Source: an uncultured Collinsella sp. (lineage in GTDB: Bacteria; Actinomycetota; Coriobacteriia; Coriobacteriales; Coriobacteriaceae). From it: 22,807 nt of DNA. Position 1 is the stretch's first letter. Each line of letters begins with the position of its first letter. Below are positions 1 to 7,948 of this stretch, in pieces. Position numbers and translations under genes: made by a program. Under the pieces are notes generated by a model that was not told the DNA's origin, did no database searches, and was given only the letters and a program-made list of their open reading frames with translations. Location of the stretch: contig CABQAK010000037.1 of assembly GCA_902462065.1 (NCBI GenBank), positions 1 to 22,807 of the forward strand. The letters run 5' to 3'.

Positions 1-1884
1 GTGAATATCCTGTCCGACCGCGCCCCGGGCGCCGCACGCGAGCGCTGGGGCTTTGAGGGCTGGCAGCTGCACGACGCCGCTCTGTGGGAGCAGTTGCTTG
101 CCGAGGCACGCGAGCGCGAGACGGCAGCACGCGAGCGCCAGGCACGCATCGTGGCCGCGGATGTTGACCCCGCCGCCCGCAAGACCGCCGAGCGCATGGT
201 CAAGTGCGCCGGCTACAAGCGTTTTGTCGACTTTTGCGCCGCCAAGTCCGCCACCGTGCTGGACCATGCTGGCGCCGTCGCCGGAGCCGCCGTGGTCGCA
301 GACACCACCGAGACACCGCTTTCACTCATGCACGACGCCATGACGCTGGTCGGCGAGCTGCGCCGCGCGCCCGAGCTCGCTTCGGCACCGGTCGCCGCAC
401 TCACCCGCGATGGCCTTATGGCCCGCGCGCTCCATGCCGAGCCCGCGCGCTCCATCGCCGTCATGCCCAATAACGAGGAGGCGGCTCTTGAGGTTTGGCC
501 CTCGCTCGACCACGCCGCCGCGGCATTCGAAGCTGCGACCAGCGCAGATGCCGAGAAGCAGACCGCAGATGCCCAAGGCGAAGCCGCCGACACCCTCATG
601 CCCGAACCTACCGCCACGCTCGACCTGGGCGACGGCAAGCCGCTGCCCGTGCTCATCCCCGAGTCCGAGCAGTTCGCCAACCGCCTGCGCAAGAATGCCC
701 GTCTGCGCCGCAAGTGGGCCAAGCGCGAGGGCGTGAGCTGCTACCGCGTCTACGATGCCGACCTACCCGACTACTCCGCCGCCATCGACCTGTACGAGGG
801 CTGCCCGCAGACGCCGGGCCGCTGGCTCGTCATCGCCGAATACGCCGCGCCCAAGACCATCGACCCCGCGCTGGCCCAGGCCCGCATGCTCGACATCTTG
901 GCCATTGCACCCCGCATCCTGGATGTTCCCGCCGAGCATGTGCACGCCAAGGCCCGCATGCGTTCGCGCGGCGGCTCGCAGTACGGCAAGCAGGGCGCCG
1001 GCAAGGGTGCATCGGGCGAGCGCGCCAACATCGCGCGCCGTCGTCTGCCGCTCATCGAAGAGGGTGGACTCACCTTTGCCGTCAACTTTGATGACTACCT
1101 GGATGTAGGCATCTTCTTGGATCACCGCGTCACCCGCAACCTGGTGCGCGAGCACGCCAAACAGGCACGCCGCTTCCTCAACCTGTTCGCCTACACCGGT
1201 ACCGCCACCTGCTATGCGGCCGACGGCGGCGTCGAGGAAACCGTGACAGTCGACCTTTCCAACACCTACCTGGACTGGGCCGAGCGCAATATGCGCCAGA
1301 ACGGCTTTGTTGGTCCGCAGCATCATTTTGTGCGCGACGACGTGCTTGCCTGGATTCGCGACCAGCGCCAGACGCGCAACCGCTGGGACCTGATCTTTGT
1401 CGACCCGCCCACGTTCTCGAACTCGTCCAAGATGGGCCGCCGCACCTGGGATGTCCAGCGCGACCATGTTGAGCTTTTGGCCGGCGTATCGCGCCTGCTC
1501 GCACAGGGCGGCCATGCCATCTTTAGCTGCAACCTGCGCGGCTTCCGCCCCGAGGCGCGCAAGCTCGCGCGCGCGGGCGTCGTGTTGGAGGACATTACGG
1601 CGCAGACCATCCCCGAGGATTTCGCGCGCAACCAGAAGGTGCACCACTGCTACATCGTGCGCCGCCTACCCATCGAGGACGCTATGTCCGTGGTCGGCTT
1701 TAGCGCCGAGGAGATTGCCGAGCGTGTCGAGGAGCTGCGCAACCCCGAGGCCCGCAAGCCTCGCGCGGCAGTGCCCGCGCACGCGCAGGCCGGCGACCGA
1801 GGGCCGCGCGGCGGCGACAAGCCTGCCTGCGCAGGCAAGCCCAAAAAGAAGAAGTTCTACGCCAGCAAGCCCAAGGGCAAATAG
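1..1884 (+). CDS. rlmL: Bifunctional 23S rRNA methyltransferase RlmKL-like, 5'-truncated by window edge
   Basis: The protein matches the family that joins a THUMP/RlmL domain (m2G2445 of 23S rRNA) to an RlmK domain (m7G2069). The first GTG is an internal valine, not a start: residues 5-22 (DRAPG...RERWGFEGW) correspond to a region about 200 residues into E. coli RlmL, so the THUMP domain lies upstream of the window. The RlmK half is intact: NLFAYTGTAT (about 394-403) is the SAM-binding motif, VDLSNTYLDWAERN follows, and DPPTFSNS (468-475) is the catalytic-loop motif. In the RlmL half the acidic loop AADVDP (51-56) remains, but no NPPYGER-like motif is found where it is expected (about residues 95-115), so the m2G activity may be lost. 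Residues about 575-627 form a basic tail ending in a lysine-rich stretch. It converges with kdpE, with a long hairpin between them. Confidence 0.9.
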   Translation: MNILSDRAPGAARERWGFEGWQLHDAALWEQLLAEARERETAARERQARIVAADVDPAARKTAERMVKCAGYKRFVDFCAAKSATVLDHAGAVAGAAVVADTTETPLSLMHDAMTLVGELRRAPELASAPVAALTRDGLMARALHAEPARSIAVMPNNEEAALEVWPSLDHAAAAFEAATSADAEKQTADAQGEAADTLMPEPTATLDLGDGKPLPVLIPESEQFANRLRKNARLRRKWAKREGVSCYRVYDADLPDYSAAIDLYEGCPQTPGRWLVIAEYAAPKTIDPALAQARMLDILAIAPRILDVPAEHVHAKARMRSRGGSQYGKQGAGKGASGERANIARRRLPLIEEGGLTFAVNFDDYLDVGIFLDHRVTRNLVREHAKQARRFLNLFAYTGTATCYAADGGVEETVTVDLSNTYLDWAERNMRQNGFVGPQHHFVRDDVLAWIRDQRQTRNRWDLIFVDPPTFSNSSKMGRRTWDVQRDHVELLAGVSRLLAQGGHAIFSCNLRGFRPEARKLARAGVVLEDITAQTIPEDFARNQKVHHCYIVRRLPIEDAMSVVGFSAEEIAERVEELRNPEARKPRAAVPAHAQAGDRGPRGGDKPACAGKPKKKKFYASKPKGK

Positions 1885-1888
1885 ACAA

Positions 1889-1955
1889 AGTTGCGGTGGA
1901 ATACGGACTGTTTTGCCTGGAATTAGGCAAATTTAGACTGTATTTCACCGCAACT
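1889..1955. terminator. Long nested hairpin between convergent rlmKL and kdpE
   Basis: Outer arms 1889-1904 (agttgcggtggaatac) and 1940-1955 (gtatttcaccgcaact) pair over 16 bp with one G.U. The interior is also palindromic, with tttgcct (1912-1918) against aggcaaa. It lies 5 nt after the rlmKL stop and 24 nt before the kdpE stop, so it could terminate both transcripts. The U-tract is poor on both sides, so it may instead be a dispersed palindromic repeat. Confidence 0.55.
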
Positions 1956-1979
1956 CATATTGGGATGGTGGTTGGCGAT

Positions 1980-2693
1980 CTACCCTTGGGTGACCAATCG
2001 GTAACCGATACCCACATGCGTTTGGATATAGCGCGGGTGCGCGGGGTCGGACTCAATCTTCTTGCGCAGCGTGCCCATAAAGACGCGCAGGCTCGCCAGG
2101 TCGCTCTTGGTCGCCGTGCCCCAAATCTCGTGCAGGATAAACTGGTGCGTCAGTACCTTGTCGGCGTTGTGTGCCAGCAGGCACAGGAGCTTATACTCGA
2201 TCGGCGTCAGATGCAGTTCCTCGCCATCCATCGTGGCGATGCCGGCATCAAAATCGATATGCAGCTCACCGGTATCGAACGAGCCCTCGGAGACAACGCC
2301 GCCCGTCTGCGCATACGAAAGGCGCCTGAGCGTCGTGCGAATGCGCGCGAGCAGTTCCTCGACCGAAAACGGCTTGGTCAGATAGTCGTCGGCACCGGCA
2401 TCGAGCGCGCGGATTTTGTCCGCATCCTCGCTGCGCGCCGAGACCACGATAATCGGCATGCCCGACCATGCGCGCACCGACTCCACCACCTTGACGCCGT
2501 CCATATCGGGCAGGCCCAGATCGAGCAGCACGATGCTCGGTGCCTGCGATGAGGCGGCGGCGATGGCAGCATGGGCGGTCTCCACAGCCATATGGCGCAA
2601 GCCGTGCGCCTCGAGCGCGGCAACAATAAGATTGCGAACGGCGGGGTCGTCCTCAACGACCAAGATGAGCGGTTTTACGGCAGAGTTCGGCAC
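1980..2693 (-). CDS. kdpE: KdpE-like OmpR-family response regulator
   Basis: A 237-residue two-component response regulator. The receiver domain (about 8-120) has the acidic pair E14-D15-D16, the phosphoacceptor Asp58 in LLDLGLPD, Ser85 and Lys107 in DDYLTKPF. The OmpR/PhoB winged-helix DNA-binding domain (about 140-235) includes LTPIEYKLLCLLAHNADKV and a C-terminal VGIGYRL wing, which is KdpE-like. I chose the GTG at 2693, not the longer upstream start, because AAGGAG (the last codons of the kinase gene) sits 7 nt before it and the longer version would begin deep inside the kinase gene. The kinase stop is only 4 nt upstream, so the two are almost certainly co-translated. Known KdpE proteins activate potassium-uptake genes; here the nearby candidate target is kup, because no kdpFABC is present. 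Confidence 0.9.
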   Translation of the reverse strand: MPNSAVKPLILVVEDDPAVRNLIVAALEAHGLRHMAVETAHAAIAAASSQAPSIVLLDLGLPDMDGVKVVESVRAWSGMPIIVVSARSEDADKIRALDAGADDYLTKPFSVEELLARIRTTLRRLSYAQTGGVVSEGSFDTGELHIDFDAGIATMDGEELHLTPIEYKLLCLLAHNADKVLTHQFILHEIWGTATKSDLASLRVFMGTLRKKIESDPAHPRYIQTHVGIGYRLVTQG

Positions 2694-2697
2694 AGCG

Positions 2698-4323
2698 TTA
2701 CTCCTTATCAAACGAAACGTCGGCGGCAGGAAGCTCAATCGTAAAGACCGAGCCGTGCGGGTCCGCCGCGGCAACCTCTATGCTACCGCCATGCGCCAAC
2801 GCAATGGAGCGGCAGAGCGAAAGACCCAGGCCCACGCTGCGATGGCTGTCGGCAAGACCGTGGTTGGCGGTGTAGAACGACTCAAAGATGCGTTCACGGT
2901 CCTCGGGTGCGATGCCCGGGCCGTCATCGGCCACCGAGCACGCCACGCGTCCATCGTCGACGCTAATCGAAATCATGATATGCGAGCCCGCGGGCGTATA
3001 GGTGATGGCATTGTTCACCAGGTTCACCACGAGCTGTACCATCAGACGCGCGTCGACGTTAACGAGCGCCGGTTCATCGCACGCCACCACCTTAAGGTCG
3101 TGCTCGCGCACGGCCGGACTTACGTGGCGCAGCGCCTCCTCGACGATATCGTCCATGAGCTCGAGCGTGGTCGACAGGCGCATACCGCCACCCTCGAGCT
3201 TGGTGATGGCGAGCAGATTCTCGACGGTGGCGTTGAGCCACAGCGCATCCGAGCGAATGGATAGAAGCAGGCCGCGGCGCGTCTGGGCATCGAGCACGGC
3301 GGTGCCGGTCGAGCCCTGATCGAGCAGCACGTCGGCATTACCCGAAATACTGGTAAGCGGCGTGCGCAGATCATGCGAGATGGAGCGCAGCAGGTTGGCG
3401 CGCAGCTGTTCGTTTTTGGCGAGCACCGCCGCTTCCTCGCGGGCCTCCATGGCGCGGGCGCGGTCGAGCGCCAGCTCGCCTTCGCTCACGATGGCATCGG
3501 CAAGTGTCCGCTCCTCATGCGTCAGCACGTCGGGCTCGGCAACGATAGCCAGCACGCCCACCACCGAGGCGGGGTCGCCCGAGCGCACGAAGCCGTCGCC
3601 CGTGCGAACCGTCAGGTAGATGCCATAAAACGCCGAGCCGCCATAGGTGGCATCGAGCGGCGTTCCCACATAGGCGGACGCCGAGAGCCGCGGCGGCATC
3701 TGCGGCGCCAGTTCATGCACCGGCGCGGCATCGCCCACGGCCGTGTATGTCGCACGCGGCAGCAGGTCATCGCCCTCGGCGTCGGCGCTGTACCACACGA
3801 CCGGACAGCCCGAAAGACGCGCCAGCTGCGTTGCCATGGCATGGACAATCTGCTGCTGATCGGCGCACCGCTGCAGCATGCGGTTGGTCTCGAGCACCAT
3901 ATGCGTGCGGCGGTCGCTGGCGGCAGCCTGTGCCAAGGCGCGGCGCAGGGCCAACGCAATCGAGCTCGACACAAGCGAGACCACGAACATGATGAAGAAC
4001 ATGCCGGGATAGCCGCGGTCGATAAGTGACAGCGAGTAGCGCGGGTCGACAAACAAGAAGTTGTAGAGCGCCACGGCGGCAGCCGAGCTCAGCAAGCAAT
4101 ACAGGCGACTCCAGGTAAAGAATGCGCACAGCTGAACGGCGAACACATAGACGATCATGATGCTCGGCGCGAGACCCGGATGGTCGAGCAGCGCGCCCAC
4201 AATCGTCGCCGCGACCAGCAACCCCGCCGATACGCAGACGTCATACAGAGGAGTGCGGCGCGTCAGCGTTGTGCGCCGCCACCAAAAGCTATCGGCAATA
4301 TCGCCGTCCGTACGGACGTCCAT
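2698..4323 (-). CDS. kdpD: KdpD-like sensor histidine kinase (DUF4118) lacking the KdpD/USP N-terminus
   Basis: A 541-residue membrane histidine kinase. About residues 28-127 hold four closely spaced hydrophobic segments of the DUF4118/KdpD type, including the FLFVDPRYS turn. A GAF-like region follows (about 145-285). The HisKA domain carries phospho-acceptor His317 in SISHDLRTPLTS, and the HATPase domain shows the N box (LVVNLVNNAITYT, 430-442), DDGPGI (466-471) and GLGLSLC. Full-length E. coli KdpD has about 890 residues; the N-terminal KdpD domain (Walker-type, c-di-AMP-responsive in some relatives) and the USP domain are absent here. The ATG at 4323 has a purine-rich GAGAGGGG upstream, a weak ribosome site. 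The hairpin at 4352-4389 separates it from the small gene upstream, suggesting its own promoter or partial read-through from kup. Confidence 0.87.
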   Translation of the reverse strand: MDVRTDGDIADSFWWRRTTLTRRTPLYDVCVSAGLLVAATIVGALLDHPGLAPSIMIVYVFAVQLCAFFTWSRLYCLLSSAAAVALYNFLFVDPRYSLSLIDRGYPGMFFIMFVVSLVSSSIALALRRALAQAAASDRRTHMVLETNRMLQRCADQQQIVHAMATQLARLSGCPVVWYSADAEGDDLLPRATYTAVGDAAPVHELAPQMPPRLSASAYVGTPLDATYGGSAFYGIYLTVRTGDGFVRSGDPASVVGVLAIVAEPDVLTHEERTLADAIVSEGELALDRARAMEAREEAAVLAKNEQLRANLLRSISHDLRTPLTSISGNADVLLDQGSTGTAVLDAQTRRGLLLSIRSDALWLNATVENLLAITKLEGGGMRLSTTLELMDDIVEEALRHVSPAVREHDLKVVACDEPALVNVDARLMVQLVVNLVNNAITYTPAGSHIMISISVDDGRVACSVADDGPGIAPEDRERIFESFYTANHGLADSHRSVGLGLSLCRSIALAHGGSIEVAAADPHGSVFTIELPAADVSFDKE

Positions 4324-4351
4324 CAGTGCCCCGCCCCTCTCTCAAAAACAA

Positions 4352-4405
4352 AAACCACCACAAAGGAACAGGCACCTTTGTGGTGGTTTCCCTTGTGGTG
4401 GTTCC
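4352..4405 (-). terminator. Hairpin terminator / dispersed palindrome upstream of kdpD
   Basis: Arms 4352-4366 (aaaccaccacaaagg) and 4375-4389 (cctttgtggtggttt) pair perfectly over 15 bp around an 8-nt loop. On the minus strand the stem runs straight into TTTTTGTTTTTG, a good intrinsic-terminator tail. The right-arm sequence is partly duplicated at 4390-4405 (cccttgtggtggttcc), which suggests a repeat element rather than a simple terminator. It lies between the 64-residue gene and the kinase gene. Confidence 0.65.
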
Positions 4406-4435
4406 AAGTGTAAAGCCTTCTACGACCGGCGGTCA

Positions 4436-4630
4436 CTAGACAAACAGCACGTGCGCGAGCAGCGCGCAAACGCACGCCGCGACAAGCACCGTCACCACGA
4501 TCGAGATCACGCGGTCGGCCATATCCATGTTGGCACGATTCGTAAAGAACCGATCTTCGGCGGCATCGACGCGCGCCTCACGCACCAGCTCGGTCGCAAA
4601 ATCGCAACCGTCAAGCACCTTTGCATCCAT
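4436..4630 (-). CDS. Small single-helix membrane protein downstream of kup
   Basis: I do not recognise this protein. It has 64 residues: a charged N-terminal half (VREARVDAAEDRFF) and a single hydrophobic C-terminal segment (about 43-63, VISIVVTVLVAACVCALLAHV) that should span the membrane. I chose the ATG at 4630 over the longer start at 4660 because GGGAGGAAACC lies immediately before it, and the kup start uses a nearly identical GGGAGGAAACC. It begins 69 nt after the kup stop on the same strand with no visible terminator between, so co-transcription with kup is likely. A role as a small accessory or regulatory subunit of the transporter is only an inference from position. Confidence 0.6.
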   Translation of the reverse strand: MDAKVLDGCDFATELVREARVDAAEDRFFTNRANMDMADRVISIVVTVLVAACVCALLAHVLFV

Positions 4631-4699
4631 GGTTTCCTCCCAGGACTCAATCACTGTCATTGCAAGCCTGCCCGTTCGCAGCCAAACCTCAAGCGTCGA

Positions 4700-6727
4700 C
4701 TACGGGCGCTCGTTGGGAGCCAGGCGCTGCATCTTGTTCACGGCCTTGAACTTGGTGAACAGCGGCACGTACTCAAAGCTCACGTTGGAGTTCTCCAGGC
4801 CGTACCAGCGTGCAGGCGTGCCGGCGGCGCGACGAATGATGTACTTGAGCGTGATGGCCGTACGCTCGCTCGGCTCCACATCGCTTTCGGGCGCCAGAAG
4901 CTTACGGATCAGGACGAACTTGAACGTACCGATGTTACCCGGATCCTTGTAGACCGAGTAGTCATGCGTCTGCGGCGGCAGCTCGCCGGTGGCAGCCAGG
5001 TCCTGAACGACCTGACGCAGATAGGCATTAACGCGCTGGTTGATCTTGTAGCCCAGGTACAGATGCACGCGGAACACGTAGTCGGTGCCGAACGTCTCGA
5101 CCGAATAGGCAAAAGTGTGCGGTTCGTCCATGGTCTCGACATTCACAAACCACCAGGCGCGAGCGCGCTTGGGATGCTTGTCCAGAATCGAGTAGACGAT
5201 GTCGCGGTCGATGTAGTCGGTATGGGTGTCCTTGGTCAGGTACACGATGTTGTCGCTCAGGCGCTCGTAGCGATCGTCATCGCGCAGGCGCTTGAGCTGC
5301 GGCAGGTAGCTGCGCAGCGGCAGCAGCGTAAACTGGCGCTGCTCAACAGCCGTACCGTTGTACCAGCACACCATGATACCCATGATGAGCGCGGCCATGA
5401 GGATGGTGAAATAGCCGCCGTGGAAGAACTTGGTGAGCGAGCTCACGAAGAAGAAGCCTTCGAGCAAAAGGAAGAAGGCCGCGAAGATCCACGGCGCGAC
5501 CTTGAGCTTGCGCTCCTCGTGCAGGTAGAAGAAGAGCAGCAGCGTGGTGCACATCATAGTCAGCGTAATGGCAAGGCCGTAGGCGGCTTCCATATGCGCC
5601 GAGTTCTGGAACAGCAGCACCACGATGACGCAGCCGACAAGCATGACGTTGTTGACCATGGGAATATAGAGCTGGCCCTTGGTCTCGGCAGGGTAGAAGA
5701 CCTGCATGTGCGGCATGAGGTCCAGACGGCTGGCCTCGGACACCAGCGAGAATGCGCCGGTGATGAGCGCCTGCGAGGCAATGATGGCCGCGACGGTGGA
5801 AAGGCCGACGGCAAACGGGCGCAGGCCCGGGGCGAGCATCTGGTAGAACGGGTTGAGATCGGCAATGCCCATGAGCTCGGGGTTGGCAGCGTTGTTCATA
5901 AGCCAAGCGCCCTGGCCCATATAGGACAGCAGCAGGCAGCACTTAACGAACGGCCAGGTAGCGTAGATGTTGCCGCGGCCGACGTGGCCCATGTCGGAGT
6001 AGAGCGCCTCGGCACCGGTGGTGGCGAGGAAGCAGCTGCCCAGAATCATGATGCCCGCGTGGTTGTTGGGGCTCAACAAAAAGGCGATGCCGCGGAGCGG
6101 GTTGAGGCACAGCAGCACGGCGGGGTGCTGTAAGACAAAGAACAGACCCGTGCCGCCCAGGAATAGGAACCACAGCGTCATGATGGGGCCAAAGGCGTGA
6201 CCGATCTTGGCCGTACCGATGCGCTGTACCAAGAAGAGCACGATGATGATGGCGAGCGTAATGGCGACGACGCGGCCCTGGTCATCGCCCAGCACGGCAT
6301 GGACCGCCGGGATAGTGCGCAGGCCCTCGATGGCCGTGGTAACGGTAACGGCCGGCGTCAGGATGCCGTCGGCGAGCAACGCGGCGCCACCCAGCATGGC
6401 GGGGATGATAAGCCACTTGCCGCAACGCTTGACCAGGCTGTACAGGGCAAAGATGCCGCCCTCGCCATGGTTATCGGCGCGCAGCGAGATGAGCACATAC
6501 TTGATGGTGGTCAGCAGCGTGACCGTCCACACGACAAGGGAGAGCGCGCCGAGCACGAACTCCTCCGTGACGCTTCCGATGCCGCCGTTGCCGGCAACGA
6601 GCGCCTTGGTTACATACATAGGGCTGGTGCCGATATCGCCGTACACCACGCCCAGCGTGACGAGCATCGCCGAGATGCTCACAGGAATCGCAGCGTGCGA
6701 GGCTGCCTCCTTGGCCTTTTGTTCCAT
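4700..6727 (-). CDS. kup: Kup/HAK/KT-family potassium uptake transporter
   Basis: A 675-residue potassium transporter of the KUP family, a proton-coupled K+ importer in characterised members. The family signature GVVYGDIGTSPMYV appears near residues 27-40 in the first helix. About twelve hydrophobic helices follow up to about residue 460 and include NHGEGGIFALYSL and YSDMGHVG motifs typical of Kup. A soluble C-terminal domain of about 200 residues ends the protein (E. coli Kup has 622). The ATG at 6727 is preceded by GGGAGGAAACCGGCTT; the in-frame TTG at 6745 overlaps that ribosome site and is unlikely. A TATAAT box lies 36-41 nt upstream, leaving no room for a c-di-AMP riboswitch leader. It heads a run with a small membrane protein and a KdpD/KdpE-like pair, so this looks like a potassium-responsive locus. 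Confidence 0.95.
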   Translation of the reverse strand: MEQKAKEAASHAAIPVSISAMLVTLGVVYGDIGTSPMYVTKALVAGNGGIGSVTEEFVLGALSLVVWTVTLLTTIKYVLISLRADNHGEGGIFALYSLVKRCGKWLIIPAMLGGAALLADGILTPAVTVTTAIEGLRTIPAVHAVLGDDQGRVVAITLAIIIVLFLVQRIGTAKIGHAFGPIMTLWFLFLGGTGLFFVLQHPAVLLCLNPLRGIAFLLSPNNHAGIMILGSCFLATTGAEALYSDMGHVGRGNIYATWPFVKCCLLLSYMGQGAWLMNNAANPELMGIADLNPFYQMLAPGLRPFAVGLSTVAAIIASQALITGAFSLVSEASRLDLMPHMQVFYPAETKGQLYIPMVNNVMLVGCVIVVLLFQNSAHMEAAYGLAITLTMMCTTLLLFFYLHEERKLKVAPWIFAAFFLLLEGFFFVSSLTKFFHGGYFTILMAALIMGIMVCWYNGTAVEQRQFTLLPLRSYLPQLKRLRDDDRYERLSDNIVYLTKDTHTDYIDRDIVYSILDKHPKRARAWWFVNVETMDEPHTFAYSVETFGTDYVFRVHLYLGYKINQRVNAYLRQVVQDLAATGELPPQTHDYSVYKDPGNIGTFKFVLIRKLLAPESDVEPSERTAITLKYIIRRAAGTPARWYGLENSNVSFEYVPLFTKFKAVNKMQRLAPNERP

Positions 6728-6762
6728 AAGCCGGTTTCCTCCCAACTTTAATGTTCGAAGGG

Positions 6763-6768
6763 ATTATA
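6763..6768 (-). promoter_or_regulatory. Probable -10 box of kup
   Basis: A perfect TATAAT on the minus strand lies 35 nt before the kup ATG. No good TTGACA-like -35 element is visible at 16-18 nt, which suggests an activator-dependent promoter; KdpE would be the natural candidate. The implied leader is about 25-30 nt. Confidence 0.35.
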
Positions 6769-6850
6769 GGTAATCGGCCCATGTTTTAATGCACTGTTTT
6801 CCCAGCTAGATAAAGATTTATACAGTCTTTAGGCTACCGCGGCGATATGG

Positions 6851-6883
6851 AATGTGACAAAGGGACTATCCCCTTGTCACATT
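6851..6883. repeat. Palindrome with GTGACAAAGGG arms after the nitroreductase gene
   Basis: Arms aatgtgacaaaggg (6851-6864) and ccccttgtcacatt (6870-6883) pair over 14 bp with one mismatch around the loop actat. It begins 2 nt after the nitroreductase stop and so may terminate that gene, but no U-tract follows. From memory, GTGACAAAGGGAC palindromes are dispersed in the intergenic DNA of several gut bacteria; here only one copy is seen. Confidence 0.5.
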
Positions 6884-6885
6884 CG

Positions 6886-7734
6886 TCATTTTCCGAGCCA
6901 GTTTTTGAACCACCACTCCATGGAGCGGCTCATCTCGGCCATAAAGGGACTGGTGTGTTTGCGGGTGTAGATATCCACCACGCGCTCGCCCACCTCGCGG
7001 GCGTGCGGGCGAAACATCGCATCCATCTCGGCCACCTGCGCATCCATAGTCGCGTCGTCCGCACGGCAGTAGCGCTCCTCGTGCACCAGGTTCACCACGG
7101 GATGTGCAATGGCCGGGCGCTCCTTACGGGGCGTACCGATGATGAGCATCGACAGCGGCATGGTATAGGGCGGCAGATCGAGCAGCTCGGCAACTTCCTC
7201 GGCGTTCTCCACGATGTCGCCAATGTAGCAGCTCCCCAGGCCCAGGGCCTCGGCGGCAACCACGGCGTTTTGCGCAGCGATCACGGCATCCTGCGCCGCG
7301 ATGGCAAAGTCGCCCAGACCCGGTGCGCGGCGGGGCGACTTGCCCGTGCGCTCGACAAACTCGGGCTCAAAGCAGCCCACGTGCTCAAACAGATCGATCC
7401 ACTTGGCATAGTCGACCACAAATATTAGTGCCCAGGGCGCCTTGGCGATCATAGGCTGGTGGTCGCACAGGTCGGCCAGACGGTCCAGCGTAGCCTGCTC
7501 GCGAATGCTCACGATGGAATACATCATCATGGCGCCTGCCGACGGTGCGCGGCTCGCCGCATGCAAGATCGCCGCCCGCTGCTCGTCGGTCACCGCCACG
7601 GGGCGGTCGTCGTCATCACGCGCGAAGGCACGCGTGGAGGAACGGTGCTCCAACGTGTCCAGCACCGCATTGCCCGTCGTCTCGACCGGATAGCCACACG
7701 TATCCACAGCCTTGGTGCAAACCTGCTCGTTCAT
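6886..7734 (-). CDS. Nitroreductase-family flavoprotein
   Basis: A 282-residue protein of the FMN-dependent nitroreductase/NAD(P)H oxidoreductase fold. The N-terminal RSSTRAFARD (about 31-40) is the phosphate-binding arginine motif for FMN. ASRAPSAGAMMMYSIV (about 60-75) matches the family's 'APSA..N.QP' region, and the central AAQNAVVAAEALGLGSCYIGDI (about 158-180) is the hallmark helix and Gly-rich turn before the second FMN-contacting loop (IIGTPRKERPAI). Members reduce nitro compounds, quinones or flavins, so the substrate cannot be read from sequence. GAGGATGAGG lies just before the ATG at 7734. The length is slightly above the usual 200-250, because of a C-terminal extension of about 60 residues rich in Met and Trp. 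It is divergent from the LTA-synthase-like gene. Confidence 0.9.
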   Translation of the reverse strand: MNEQVCTKAVDTCGYPVETTGNAVLDTLEHRSSTRAFARDDDDRPVAVTDEQRAAILHAASRAPSAGAMMMYSIVSIREQATLDRLADLCDHQPMIAKAPWALIFVVDYAKWIDLFEHVGCFEPEFVERTGKSPRRAPGLGDFAIAAQDAVIAAQNAVVAAEALGLGSCYIGDIVENAEEVAELLDLPPYTMPLSMLIIGTPRKERPAIAHPVVNLVHEERYCRADDATMDAQVAEMDAMFRPHAREVGERVVDIYTRKHTSPFMAEMSRSMEWWFKNWLGK

Positions 7735-7948
7735 CGCCTCATCCTCGCTAATTCTTTAAGAAGCCTTTACGTTTCCGTGTAATTCCCGTCCATTATCGCG
7801 CAGGTCGCCACTACATTGCGCCACACCGCCACACGTGCGCGTTAATATGGCTGGTTGTTGTGCGCAGTCACCAATTGCAGCGCATATCTTGGTAACAATC
7901 GGGTAAACCCCCGCTTTCGTAGGTTTTAAGTTTGTGAGGAGTCTCAGC
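7735..7948. other. Divergent intergenic region, nitroreductase / LTA-synthase-like gene
   Basis: These 214 nt must contain promoters for both divergent genes. On the minus strand TTACAC and TAAAGA are spaced by 18 nt ahead of the nitroreductase gene, a possible promoter. For the plus-strand gene no convincing -35/-10 pair was found. The ribosome site GAGGAG (7936-7941) lies 7 nt before the chosen ATG. No RNA gene or repeat was seen. Confidence 0.4.

Noticed and set aside
213..722. Long minus-strand ORF opposite the methyltransferase gene
   Set aside because: Low-complexity Ala/Arg/Ser translation typical of the antisense frame of a GC-rich gene; the plus-strand frame matches RlmKL.
4157..6133. 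658-codon plus-strand ORF opposite kup
   Set aside because: His/Arg/Gln-rich antisense shadow of a clear Kup protein, with no ribosome site or recognisable domain.
6728..6885. c-di-AMP (ydaO-type) or K+ riboswitch ahead of kup
   Set aside because: Such riboswitches often precede kup genes, but the probable TATAAT lies only 35 nt from the start codon, and no ydaO consensus segments were found in the 158-nt gap.
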